From Clostridia bacterium (lineage in GTDB: Bacteria; Bacillota; Clostridia; Oscillospirales; CAG-272), in assembly GCA_024404435.1 (NCBI GenBank), contig JAKSPW010000002.1:1-22189 (forward strand): 22,189 nt of DNA. Reading direction: 5' to 3'. The notes below the pieces were generated by a model. That model was given only the letters and a program-made list of their open reading frames with translations. It was not told the origin of the DNA and made no database searches. This document shows positions 15,258-22,189 of the stretch, piece by piece. The translations under genes and the position numbers were made by a program. Numbering within the stretch: position 1 is the stretch's first letter; every line of letters starts with the position of its first letter.

Positions 15258-16991
15258 TTATTTTTTGTTTCTCTTTGATGAAATGATGTCTTCGAGAGAA
15301 GACGAGGCATTGCCTGCTATCTCTTTTCTGAGTGCCGAAGCGTAAGTCAGATAAGCCTTGTCGTCGTTTGACAGTTCCCGCCTGCTCATCTGCAGCTTGA
15401 CCGCACGAGAGACCTCTTCCTGCGGGAAATTTTCGACGAGATGGCTGATGCTGAAGGAGCCTTCCCTGTTCTTCTCGACAATGAAGGAAAACAGACGTTT
15501 GCCGAGATCGGTAAAGAAGTCATCTTCTTTGAGCTCTTCCCCGTCTACCTTCAGTGAAACGTACTCGGGGTGTATGAGAAGGATTCCGATGACCGATTCT
15601 TCAAGCCTTGCCGTACGCGGTGCTTTTGCGTAATCCGGATTTACTCTGTCCGATACTCCGGAGGTTATGCGTATGAGGTTTTCGGTCTGTTTTTTCTTCT
15701 CGCCGCGGGCGTTTCGGCGGATTATCGTCTCAACGTCGTGTTTCACACTTTCCTTTGAAAGGGCGAGCGCTTCTGCGGTCTTTCCTATGTAAATGTCTCT
15801 TTCTATTTTTGAATAAACCGAGGCGATCTCACGGCAGAGCTCGTCCGCCGCCTTGATCTTATCGTCGGCGTTTTCCATGTTGTACTTCGATACCGTCTTT
15901 TCGATAACGTAGTCAAAGCGTGACCGGCTTTCGTCGAGAAGCCGGCGGAACTCTTCCTTGCCGTACTTCTTTATGAATTCGTCGGGGTCTTTGGCGCCTT
16001 TCATAACGAGGATCTTTGCATCCACTCCCGCTTCACGGAGGAGTCCCATCGCTCTGTCGGTGGCTTTTTTACCGGCTTCGTCGCCGTCGTATGAAAGGAT
16101 GACCTTGGAGGTGTACCGTTTTATAATGCGTGCGTGCTCGGAGGTGATCGCCGTACCGAGCGTTGCCACGGCGTTCGTGAAGCCCGCGGCGTGCATCGCG
16201 ATGACGTCCATGTAGCCCTCACAGATAATGAGAGCGTCTTCGGACGAGTTCTTGGCATAATTGAGTGCAAACAGATTCTTGCTCTTTTTGAATGCGGGAG
16301 TATCCGCGGAGTTCAGGTACTTCGGCTTCGAGTCGTCGAGCACTCTGCCTCCGAAAGCGACGATATTTCCCGACACGTCGATGATCGGATACATGACGCG
16401 TCCTCTGAAGATATCGTAATACCCTTTATCGCCCTTGGCGATAAGATATCCCGCTTCCATTTCCTCGTTGGAGTATCCGAGGCTTTTGAGGTGCTTCATG
16501 AGAGCGGAGCCGCGAGGCGCGTAGCCGAGTCCGAAATGCTTTACGACTGCCGACGAAAGACCGCGCTCTCCCGCAAGGTAAGCTCTGCCGGGAGCACCGA
16601 CCGTATCGTCGAACAGCATATCGCGGAAGAACTTGGCGGCGTCCGTGTTCATCTTGAGTATCCGCGTTCTGCTCGGTCCGTCGGGAGCCGTCTTGCCGTC
16701 GAATTCCGGAAGAGTTATTCCGGCACGGCGCGCAAGGAACTCGACTGCCGAAACGTAATCGAGGTTTTCCTGCCTCATGATGAAGCTGATGACATCTCCT
16801 CCCGCTCCGCATCCGAAGCAGTAGAAGCTCTGTGTGTCCTTATAAACGACGAAGGACGGCGTTTTCTCACTGTGGAAGGGACATAAGCCCTTGACGTTCG
16901 ATCCGGCTCTCTTGAGCGTTACGTAGGACGAGATCACGTCCTCAATGTCACATCTGTAGCGAATATCTTCAATTATACTGTCAGGTATCAT
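15258..16991 (-). CDS. dnaG: DNA primase DnaG
   Basis: DnaG makes RNA primers for Okazaki fragments. The 577-residue product opens with the CHC2 zinc finger (C37-PFH40, C58-FGC61), followed by the RNA-polymerase core ([37 protein letters not shown]) and a TOPRIM domain with EGYMD and [11 protein letters not shown] supplying the metal-binding acidic residues. The C-terminal helicase-interaction domain is present but poorly conserved, as usual. The length is close to the family norm of about 600. ATG follows GAGG by 8 bases. The gene lies between dgt (52 bases upstream) and rpoD (28 bases downstream) with no terminator between, a macromolecular-synthesis operon typical of clostridia and lacking rpsU. 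Confidence 0.97.
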   Translation of the reverse strand: MIPDSIIEDIRYRCDIEDVISSYVTLKRAGSNVKGLCPFHSEKTPSFVVYKDTQSFYCFGCGAGGDVISFIMRQENLDYVSAVEFLARRAGITLPEFDGKTAPDGPSRTRILKMNTDAAKFFRDMLFDDTVGAPGRAYLAGERGLSSAVVKHFGLGYAPRGSALMKHLKSLGYSNEEMEAGYLIAKGDKGYYDIFRGRVMYPIIDVSGNIVAFGGRVLDDSKPKYLNSADTPAFKKSKNLFALNYAKNSSEDALIICEGYMDVIAMHAAGFTNAVATLGTAITSEHARIIKRYTSKVILSYDGDEAGKKATDRAMGLLREAGVDAKILVMKGAKDPDEFIKKYGKEEFRRLLDESRSRFDYVIEKTVSKYNMENADDKIKAADELCREIASVYSKIERDIYIGKTAEALALSKESVKHDVETIIRRNARGEKKKQTENLIRITSGVSDRVNPDYAKAPRTARLEESVIGILLIHPEYVSLKVDGEELKEDDFFTDLGKRLFSFIVEKNREGSFSISHLVENFPQEEVSRAVKLQMSRRELSNDDKAYLTYASALRKEIAGNASSSLEDIISSKRNKK

Positions 16992-17043
16992 ATTATTTTC
17001 CTCACTTTCTTATTATTCTGTGTCTCCTTACAGTATTTTGTCA

Positions 17044-18072
17044 TTAAATCTCGGTGGGAGTCTTCCAGACGGACGGAACGAAAATGTTCGTATACAGGTC
17101 GATGGCGTATCTGTCCGTCATGCTTGACAGGTAATCGCAGACGCAGCGCTTGACCGGTTCCGTTTCAAGCTCCTTTTTGAAGTATCCCGTCATTTTTTCG
17201 GGATATCTCACGAAATAATCGAAAAGCTGCTCGAGCATTACCTTAGCCGTGGATTCCTCGTGCTTTGCGACGGGATTGCGGTAGACGTTCTCGAAAAGGA
17301 AGTCACGAAGCTCGTCAGTTGCCTCTGAGATCTCGGGAGTCATCTTTATCTTGTCAAGCTCGGCGCTTCCTTCGATCACGGCGTTGACCATCGTGTTGAT
17401 CCTTCCGCTGTGCGTGTTTCCGAGCACGTCGCGGAGCGACTTCGGTATATCTTCTGTCGAAAGAATTCCCGCGCGGCAGGCATCGTCGATATCGTGGTTG
17501 ATGTAAGCGATCCTGTCGGCGTATTTCATGATGGAGCCTTCAAGAGTCGCCGCCGTGTTGTCTCCAGTATGGTTGACGATCGCGTCCCGGACCTCCCAGG
17601 TAAGGTTGAGGCCTTCGCCGTCGCGCTCGAGTTTTTCGACGACACGGATGCTCTGCTTATAATGTGTAAAATCTTCCGAAAAACACTTCTGCATCACGAA
17701 CTCACCGGCGTGACCGAACGGTGTGTGACCGAGGTCGTGTCCGAGTGCGCCCGCCTCGCAGAGGTCCTCGTTGAGCATCAGCGCTCTCGCGATGATGCGT
17801 GCGATCTGCGCAACTTCAAGCGTATGCGTCAGACGCGTTCTGTAATGCTCCCCGGCGGGAAGCAAAAAAACCTGCGTCTTGTGCATAAGTCTGCGGAAGG
17901 ATTTGGAATGAAGGATCCTGTCGCGGTCACGCTGAAACTCTGTTCTAATATAGCAGGGCTCGCACGGATAGTCTCTTCCGCGCGTATTCTTAGTAAGAAA
18001 TGCCTTCGGGGATAGAGTCGCTTCCTCGCGTTCATAGAAAATATCGCGAACGGTTTTCTTCGTTTCCGACAA
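17044..18072 (-). CDS. dgt: dGTP triphosphohydrolase-like HD-domain protein
   Basis: Enzymes of this family split dNTPs (often dGTP) into nucleoside and triphosphate. The product has the HD phosphohydrolase signature: H83 in YRTRLTHTLEVAQIARIIAR, H112-D113 in GHDLGHTPFGHAGE, and a later ADRIAYINHDIDDA, together with FRRLMHKTQVF near the N-terminus. I choose a TTG start at 18070-18072 (342 residues) because AAGGAG (18081-18086) stands 8 bases before it. The ATG ten codons upstream has no ribosome site and sits in an AT-rich stretch. The gene follows yigZ by 69 bases and precedes dnaG. The exact substrate (dGTP or other dNTP) cannot be read from the sequence. Confidence 0.9.
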   Translation of the reverse strand: MSETKKTVRDIFYEREEATLSPKAFLTKNTRGRDYPCEPCYIRTEFQRDRDRILHSKSFRRLMHKTQVFLLPAGEHYRTRLTHTLEVAQIARIIARALMLNEDLCEAGALGHDLGHTPFGHAGEFVMQKCFSEDFTHYKQSIRVVEKLERDGEGLNLTWEVRDAIVNHTGDNTAATLEGSIMKYADRIAYINHDIDDACRAGILSTEDIPKSLRDVLGNTHSGRINTMVNAVIEGSAELDKIKMTPEISEATDELRDFLFENVYRNPVAKHEESTAKVMLEQLFDYFVRYPEKMTGYFKKELETEPVKRCVCDYLSSMTDRYAIDLYTNIFVPSVWKTPTEI

Positions 18073-18080
18073 GATATCAT

Positions 18081-18086
18081 CTCCTT
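18081..18086 (-). promoter_or_regulatory. Ribosome site that selects the TTG start of dgt
   Basis: AAGGAG on the minus strand, 8 bases before TTG at 18070-18072. The only upstream ATG (18100-18102) has no Shine-Dalgarno sequence. Confidence 0.75.
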
Positions 18087-18141
18087 CAACTTTTTTGCAC
18101 ATATAATATACGCAAGTTTTACTTTTTTTACTTTTTCGGGA

Positions 18142-18768
18142 TCAAAGCGGGAACAGTCTTTCTTCGGTATTTCTGATAACGACTTTTCCCTGTCCTCTGG
18201 AGAGATCGAAAACGTATGTTTTAATATATTCGGTTTTATCTTCGGGTACTGCCGCAACAAGCGTGACGTCTGCCCCGAAATCGGTTTTTTCTTCGGCTAT
18301 GCCTTCGTTTCTGAGCGTTACGGTCAGCTTCTGATACTCGGAATATCCGACCGTTATCTCACAGATCGAAAAGCTTCTGTAAACGGCAAATCCGGCGTTT
18401 TCTATTGCTTCTCTCGCGGCCGCGGCATAAGCTCTCGCAAGTCCCGCTGTACCGAGCAGCGTGCCGCCGAAATATCTCGTGACAACGACGCACAGATCGT
18501 CCGCTCCGCAGGTTTTGAGAGCGTTCAGCGTAGGATATCCCGAGCTTCCCTGCGGTTCTCCGTCATCGCTGCATCTCGCACACGCTCCGCCGTTCAGATA
18601 ATATGCCCAGACGTTGTGGGTGGCGTCGGAATACGTCTTCTTTATAAGATTCACGTATTCCGCGGCCTCAGCTTCGCTCTTTACGGGAACGGCGTGCCCG
18701 AGGAACCGTGACTTCTTTTCGACGATCTCCGAATGTGCCTCTTTCAGCAAAGTGATCTTTTCAGCCAT
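18142..18768 (-). CDS. yigZ: YigZ/IMPACT family protein
   Basis: The 208-residue product has the UPF0029 N-terminal domain (HSEIVEKKSRFLGHAVPV, ATHNVWAYYLNGG, CSDDGEPQGSSGYP, VVVTRYFGGTLLGTAGLARAY; residues about 10-120). A smaller C-terminal ferredoxin-like domain (about 135-200) follows. It is related to the eukaryotic translation regulator IMPACT/YIH1; the bacterial role is not settled, with links to translation or nucleic-acid binding. The ATG overlaps the hflX stop (TAATG), so it is translationally coupled to that GTPase, which fits a role at the ribosome. Length and domain order are normal. Confidence 0.93.
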   Translation of the reverse strand: MAEKITLLKEAHSEIVEKKSRFLGHAVPVKSEAEAAEYVNLIKKTYSDATHNVWAYYLNGGACARCSDDGEPQGSSGYPTLNALKTCGADDLCVVVTRYFGGTLLGTAGLARAYAAAAREAIENAGFAVYRSFSICEITVGYSEYQKLTVTLRNEGIAEEKTDFGADVTLVAAVPEDKTEYIKTYVFDLSRGQGKVVIRNTEERLFPL

Positions 18769-20060
18769 TATACCTCTTCCTTACTTACGTACGACGAATA
18801 TCTGCCGTAAAGCTTTTCATCAAGCGTTGCGGTAACCGTGATACCGTTTTCGGTATATTCGCATTCGACGTTATCGGCGTTTGAGTAAAGATCGCTGACG
18901 ATGGCTCCGGCAGACGTCGGCAGCGTGAGCGTCACGCGTTTCTTGCCCTCACCGAGCATCCTTTCGAGTTTCGATATCATCTCGTCAATGCCTTCGCCCG
19001 TCAGTGCGGAAACTGCAGCATATGAAACGTTCGGGTCACCGTCGGGAAGATTCCACGCGGGAGAGTCGACAGTCGCCGCGTCACATTTATTGAAGACGTA
19101 CAGCTTCGGCTTGCCGTCGGCACCGAGCTCGGTCAGAAGCTCTTCCGTGACCTTGAGCTGTGCCTTTGCCTCGGGATCGGAAGCGTCGATAATGATTATG
19201 AGAAGATCGGAATAAACCGCTTCCTCGAGTGTCGAACGGAAAGCTTTTATGAGATGCGTCGGGAGATTTCTGATAAAGCCGACGGTATCCGTCAGAAGTA
19301 CGTCCGAGCCGCACGGAAGAGTGAATTTCCTCGTCGTTGTGTCAAGTGTCGCGAAAAGCTTGTCTTCAGCAAGGATCCCGGCTTCCGTAAGTCTGTTGAG
19401 AAGTGTTGATTTGCCGGCGTTTGTGTAGCCGACTATCGCGCATCTCTTCATTCCGGAGCGTTCTCTCGAACGTCTGATGACCTCGCGGGAGCGTGCGACC
19501 TTTTCAAGCTCCTCCTCGAGTGAAACGATACGGGAGCGTATGCGTCTTCTGTCTATTTCGAGTTTCGTTTCGCCGGGGCCTCGTGAGCCGATCGAGCCGG
19601 ATGGAGCGCCGCCGAGACGGGACATTTCGCGTCCGTGTCCGACAAGTCTCGGTGCTGTGTATTTGAGCTGAGCAAGCTCGACCTGAAGCACGCCCTCCGC
19701 ACTTCTTGCGTGAGCAGCGAATATGTCGAGGATCAGCATGCTGCGGTCAATGACCTGCACGTCGGAGTCGATCTCGTCTTCGACCGCCTTGATCTGTGAC
19801 GGTGACATTTCACAGTCGAAAACGACGAGGTCTGCTTCAAGATTTTCGCAGAGCTCTTTCAGCTCGGCACACTTTCCGCTGCCGAGGACGGTTCTGTGAT
19901 CGGGAGCTTCTCTGACCTGAGTGAGTATGGCGACGGCTTCTCCGCCCGCAGTTTCGAGCAGCCTTTCAAGCTCGTCGAGGCTCGCCCTTGCGCTGTCCTC
20001 ATCGTTTGAAGAATAAACGGAACAAAGTATTCCTTTTTTGTTTTTGTTTTCGGAGTTCAT
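18768..20060 (-). CDS. hflX: Ribosome-splitting GTPase HflX
   Basis: HflX binds stalled or stressed ribosomes and splits them with GTP. The 430-residue product has the N-terminal HflX domain ending in GSRGPGETKLEIDRRRIRSR, then a GTPase domain with G1 GYTNAGKST, G3 DTVGFIRNLP, G4 NKCD and a SALTGEG G5. A short C-terminal domain follows (YGRYSSYVSKEEV at the end). The start ATG at 20058-20060 is set by AAAGGAGG (20066-20073) 5 bases upstream; a further ATG six codons earlier lies before the ribosome site. The gene is closely preceded by the rpmE terminator, leaving no room for a normal promoter in between. It leads the coupled set hflX-yigZ and possibly the whole run to rpoD. Confidence 0.96.
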   Translation of the reverse strand: MNSENKNKKGILCSVYSSNDEDSARASLDELERLLETAGGEAVAILTQVREAPDHRTVLGSGKCAELKELCENLEADLVVFDCEMSPSQIKAVEDEIDSDVQVIDRSMLILDIFAAHARSAEGVLQVELAQLKYTAPRLVGHGREMSRLGGAPSGSIGSRGPGETKLEIDRRRIRSRIVSLEEELEKVARSREVIRRSRERSGMKRCAIVGYTNAGKSTLLNRLTEAGILAEDKLFATLDTTTRKFTLPCGSDVLLTDTVGFIRNLPTHLIKAFRSTLEEAVYSDLLIIIIDASDPEAKAQLKVTEELLTELGADGKPKLYVFNKCDAATVDSPAWNLPDGDPNVSYAAVSALTGEGIDEMISKLERMLGEGKKRVTLTLPTSAGAIVSDLYSNADNVECEYTENGITVTATLDEKLYGRYSSYVSKEEV

Positions 20061-20084
20061 TTTAACCTCCTTTGTCAAGGATAG

Positions 20085-20125
20085 AAAAATCGGGCAGGAC
20101 TCCGGTGTTCCGTTTTCCTACCCGA
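20085..20125 (-). terminator. Intrinsic terminator between rpmE and hflX
   Basis: A 10-bp stem with one G-T pair (20116-20125 with 20090-20099) and a 16-base loop is followed by five T's on the minus strand (20085-20089). It stops rpmE transcripts 25 bases downstream of the rpmE stop, but lies only 24 bases before the hflX ATG, so it could also act as an attenuator in the hflX leader. Confidence 0.85.
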
Positions 20126-20150
20126 CTGTTTTCGGAAATAATATAAAGAA

Positions 20151-20369
20151 TTATTTGCCACTCATCTCAAGACGCTTCTTGAACTTATCAACACGGCCGC
20201 CCGCGTCAACAAACTTCTGCTTACCGGTGAAGAAAGGATGGCACTTAGAGCAAATGTCAACACGGATCTCGCCGTTAGCGTCTTTCTTTGTGGAACGTGT
20301 CTTTACACTCTCGCCGCATGCGCAACGAATCGTTACTTCCTCATAATTCGGGTGTATTCCTGTTTTCAT
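20151..20369 (-). CDS. rpmE: Ribosomal protein bL31, zinc-binding form
   Basis: L31 is a component of the large ribosomal subunit near the central protuberance, bridging to the small subunit. The 72-residue product begins [19 protein letters not shown] and contains the four zinc ligands C16, C18, C40 and C43 ([20 protein letters not shown]), so it is the C-plus type that is replaced by a cysteine-free paralogue under zinc shortage in some bacteria. No partner paralogue is visible here. ATG follows GAGGTG; the gene has its own promoter and terminator and is therefore a single-gene unit. Confidence 0.97.
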   Translation of the reverse strand: MKTGIHPNYEEVTIRCACGESVKTRSTKKDANGEIRVDICSKCHPFFTGKQKFVDAGGRVDKFKKRLEMSGK

Positions 20370-20408
20370 GTCTTTTCACCTCATTAAAATCTTACTCGCG
20401 TAGAAATG

Positions 20409-20437
20409 ATTATACCATAACGGTTTTTGTTTTTCAA
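20409..20437 (-). promoter_or_regulatory. Strong sigma-A promoter of rpmE
   Basis: On the minus strand TTGAAA (20432-20437), 17 bases, TATAAT (20409-20414), with TGG directly before the -10 (extended TGn). It lies about 40 bases before the rpmE ATG in an A/T-rich gap after sigE, as expected for a ribosomal-protein gene. No clear T-tailed terminator for sigE is visible upstream of it, so readthrough from sigE is possible. Confidence 0.85.
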
Positions 20438-20476
20438 TAGTTTTTTCAAAATTTTTTATCTTTTTTTGAAGATATT

Positions 20477-21175
20477 TCAGACTTTTGCGGTAATCTCTTC
20501 CCTCAGGTGCTCGATTATCTTTTTTTCGAGCCGTGAAATGTACGATTGCGATATGCCGAGTCGGTCCGCGACCTCCTTCTGAGTCATCTCGCGCCTTCCG
20601 CCGAGTCCGTATCTCATCTCGATTATTTCCCTCTCGCGCCACTCCAGCATCGAGACGGCTTCTCTTACCGTCTTTTCATCTTCACTTCTCTCGATGCCTT
20701 CGCTCACAACGTCGTCATCCGTGCCGAGAACGTCGGAAAGAGACAGCTCGTTTCCGTCGCGGTCAACGTTCAGCGGCTCGTCTATCGAAACGTCTCCCTT
20801 GTGAGCGGAGTTTTTTCGAATGTACATCAGTATCTCATTCTCAATACATCTCGACGCGTAGGTCGCAAGCTTTATGTTCTTCTCGGGCTTGTACGTGTTC
20901 ACGGCCTTGATAAGACCTATCGTTCCGATCGAGATAAGATCTTCGATGCCCGTTCCGGCATTATCGAATTTCTTTGATATATAGACGACGAGACGAAGAT
21001 TATGTTTTATCAGCTTGTCGCAGTTTGATCTGTCGTGCGCCATTTCTTCGATCGCTCTTGCCTCGTCCTCCGGGTCAAGCGGCGGAGGAAGCGACTCCGG
21101 CCCATTTATGTAATATACGCCCCTCGGCCTTCTCTTTCCGAAATATTTTCTGATCAATATAAAGATATTTTTCAT
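20477..21175 (-). CDS. sigE: Sporulation mother-cell sigma factor SigE, as pro-protein
   Basis: SigE is the first mother-cell-specific sigma factor in sporulation; it is made inactive with an N-terminal pro-sequence that the SpoIIGA protease removes. The 232-residue product starts [20 protein letters not shown], an amphipathic basic pro-region, then [15 protein letters not shown], which matches the cleavage-side region of Bacillus pro-SigE. Region 2 contains [34 protein letters not shown] and [20 protein letters not shown]; region 4 contains [13 protein letters not shown] and [20 protein letters not shown]. The pro-region is about 20 residues, shorter than the Bacillus one (about 27, from memory). 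ATG at 21173-21175 follows AAAGGAG that overlaps the spoIIGA stop. sigG, often next in other species, is not here; rpmE follows. Confidence 0.95.
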   Translation of the reverse strand: MKNIFILIRKYFGKRRPRGVYYINGPESLPPPLDPEDEARAIEEMAHDRSNCDKLIKHNLRLVVYISKKFDNAGTGIEDLISIGTIGLIKAVNTYKPEKNIKLATYASRCIENEILMYIRKNSAHKGDVSIDEPLNVDRDGNELSLSDVLGTDDDVVSEGIERSEDEKTVREAVSMLEWREREIIEMRYGLGGRREMTQKEVADRLGISQSYISRLEKKIIEHLREEITAKV

Positions 21176-21185
21176 TTTTTCTCCT

Positions 21186-22007
21186 TTACAACAGCTCTGC
21201 CGGTACGATGCAGTCTGCCGACAGCTCGTCTCCCGACAGTGCGATAATAGCCGAACACTTCTTTCCTCCGACGGAAATACCGTCAATATTCATCCCGACA
21301 AGCAGTGACTCACCTCCGACGGTTTTCATCGGTATTGCTCTGATCTTTTCTTTGTATCTTTCGGGTACGGCTGCCCCGCAGAAAGCGCAGCAGAGGTCTG
21401 CTGCATCGTCTCCGAATAATTCATTCGAGATTTTTTCAGACAAAACGATGACGGGCTTTCCCGAAAAAGGATCTTTAAGCAGGTTTCCGCTGTCGACGAG
21501 TCCCGTAACGCTGACTGTCTTTTCACCGTTTGTCAGGGACACTTCGGTCTCTCTGATCTTTTTGCTTCTCCCGAGCAGAGAAAACAGCACACATGCGAGA
21601 AACCCTCCGACACCCTACACACCCCTCGCCGTGCTCTCCCTCCTTATCACCTCGCCGTGCTCTACGGTCACACCGAGTGACGAAACTGCGGTCATGATCC
21701 CGCCGAGCAGAAGGCCGCCGCTCCACAGGACGGAAACCCGTGTAATAAACAGCTTTATTCCCGACCTGCCGAAAGCCAGAAGCGTCATTACTGCGGAGCA
21801 GACGATCCCGAGTGCAAGTGACTGAAGTCTTTCCGTCGACAACGCCGTAATGATGACGGAAAAAACTCCGCCGTATGCGGCTGACAAAGCTATTCTCCTC
21901 GTCTTCATTTCGGATCGTGTGAACCGTCCGGTCATATACAACGTCAGCGCATCCATGCTGAAATCAATCAAAAAAAGAATATCCGCGTAAAGCTCCGTTG
22001 ACATCAC
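21186..22007 (-). pseudogene. spoIIGA: SpoIIGA, pro-SigE processing protease, interrupted by an in-frame TAG
   Basis: SpoIIGA is a membrane aspartic protease that cleaves pro-SigE at the sporulation septum. The N-terminal half (22007 to 21618; GTG or the ATG three bases later) gives four membrane helices (YADILFLIDFSMDALTLYM; about residues 40-58; LQSLALGIVCSAVMTLLAFG; VSVLWSGGLLLGGIMTAV). The frame then meets TAG at 21615-21617 (codon 131) and continues without a frameshift as GVGGFLACVLFSLLGRSKK (fifth helix) and the protease domain with LVDSGNLLKDP (D172 catalytic). The total is about 273 codons, near the family length. The stop falls in the loop between helices 4 and 5. It may be a real lesion, a sequence error, or a read-through codon. 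sigE follows by 10 bases. Confidence 0.9.
21624..21663 (-). repeat. 14-bp direct repeat next to the spoIIGA stop
   Basis: AGAGCACGGCGAGG (minus strand) occurs at 21650-21663 and again at 21624-21637, an offset of 26 bases, and the second copy ends 7 bases before the TAG. The remaining 12 bases of the two would-be units differ, so this is not a clean tandem duplication. Since 26 is not a multiple of three and the frames before and after the stop already agree, it does not by itself explain the stop. Confidence 0.6.
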
Positions 22008-22030
22008 CGCCTGTCCTTTTATCTGTCAGT

Positions 22031-22064
22031 ATTATATATTAGGACAAGGCGGGCTTTATGTCAC
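22031..22064 (-). promoter_or_regulatory. Possible spoIIG-type promoter with 22-bp spacing
   Basis: On the minus strand GTGACA (22059-22064) and TATAAT (22031-22036) are separated by 22 bases instead of 17. The Bacillus spoIIG promoter is known for near-consensus hexamers with this long spacing, activated by Spo0A-phosphate with sigma-A. A partial 0A-box-like TGTCCTA (5 of 7 to TGTCGAA) lies in the spacer. With 17-base spacing the -35 would be poor (ATAAAG). The assignment rests on spacing and position only. Confidence 0.45.
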
Positions 22065-22078
22065 TTTACGCGGATAGT

Positions 22079-22106
22079 AAAAAACCTGCGATGACGCGCA
22101 GGTTTT
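22079..22106 (-). terminator. Intrinsic terminator upstream of spoIIGA
   Basis: The 10-bp stem AAAACCTGCG/CGCAGGTTTT (22081-22090 with 22097-22106) with a 6-base loop is followed on the minus strand by a T-run (22079-22084). It ends the partial gene at 22113-22189 and isolates the spoIIGA promoter. Confidence 0.88.
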
Positions 22107-22112
22107 ATTGTT

Positions 22113-22189
22113 TTAGAGTGGTCTGAGGAACTGGCGGAGGCGGCGGGCGACCTTAGAGTGTCCGGCGTCGTTCGGCCGGAGGCCGTCGG
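22113..22189 (-). CDS. GDSL/SGNH hydrolase-like C-terminal end (runs off the window)
   Basis: Only the last 24 full codons and a TAA stop (22113-22115) are inside the window: DGLRPNDAGHSKVARRL, then RQFLRPL. This resembles the block V end of GDSL/SGNH-type esterases (usually DGxHPNxxGHxxIAxxxxxxL), followed by a terminator. The residue at the catalytic-His position reads Arg. The segment is more GC-rich than its neighbours. With so short a stretch the identification is tentative; the reading frame and terminator support a real gene end. Confidence 0.55.
   Translation of the reverse strand, partial: DGLRPNDAGHSKVARRLRQFLRPL

Noticed and set aside
18073..18141. Separate promoter for dgt
   Set aside because: A TATATT-like -10 can be drawn in this AT-rich gap but no -35 with acceptable spacing is visible, so co-transcription with yigZ is more likely.
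20447..20476. Terminator after sigE
   Set aside because: A short TATCTT/AAGATA pairing exists but is A/T-only and is followed by A's rather than T's on the minus strand.
21624..21663. Tandem duplication as the cause of the spoIIGA stop
   Set aside because: The offset is 26 bases, so removing one copy would break the agreement between the frames before and after the stop; only 14 of 26 bases match.

Overview
The window looks like chromosomal core-genome DNA from a spore-forming, low-to-mid GC Firmicute of the class Clostridia. Supporting signs are a pro-SigE sporulation sigma factor beside its processing protease SpoIIGA, a zinc-type L31, a proofreading-less PolA, a dgt-dnaG-rpoD cluster, an SLH-anchored surface protein with gut-clostridial style Cys repeats, strong AGGAGG-like ribosome sites and sigma-A promoters. 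No phage, insertion sequence, CRISPR array, tRNA or rRNA is visible. I cannot name the species.

Layout. 1-2956 (minus): secA followed closely by a truncated membrane-protein gene. 3099-6173 (plus): a promoter, then trmL and polA overlapping by ATGA, ending in a hairpin that serves both strands. 6197-7728 (minus): a small membrane zinc-ribbon protein with its own promoter and a PRK06851-like P-loop ATPase. 7784-14062 (minus): a near-ideal sigma-A promoter driving a solute-binding lipoprotein and a 1453-residue SLH surface protein that contains a six-fold 27-residue Cys/His repeat and two homologous propeller-like modules. 14192-20060 (minus): hflX-yigZ-dgt-dnaG-rpoD, with very short gaps. 20151-20437 (minus): rpmE with its own promoter and terminator. 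20477-22064 (minus): spoIIGA-sigE, in which spoIIGA is broken by one in-frame TAG. 22113-22189: the 3' tail of what looks like a GDSL/SGNH hydrolase, with its terminator.

How they work together. Most of the window is housekeeping: protein export (SecA), replication and repair (PolA, DnaG), transcription (RpoD), nucleotide control (Dgt), translation (TrmL, L31, HflX). The accessory part is the strongly promoted lipoprotein/SLH cell-surface pair, which has no transporter permease nearby. The sporulation part is the interrupted SpoIIGA next to an intact-looking pro-SigE. If the stop is real and not read through, SigE could not be activated in the usual way.

The points most worth a second look are the amber codon in spoIIGA (together with the absence of TAG as a terminator in the window), the surface protein's architecture, the second P-loop of the PRK06851-like ATPase that has lost its motif, and the hairpin terminator lying directly in front of hflX. 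No gene-free stretch exceeds 300 bases.
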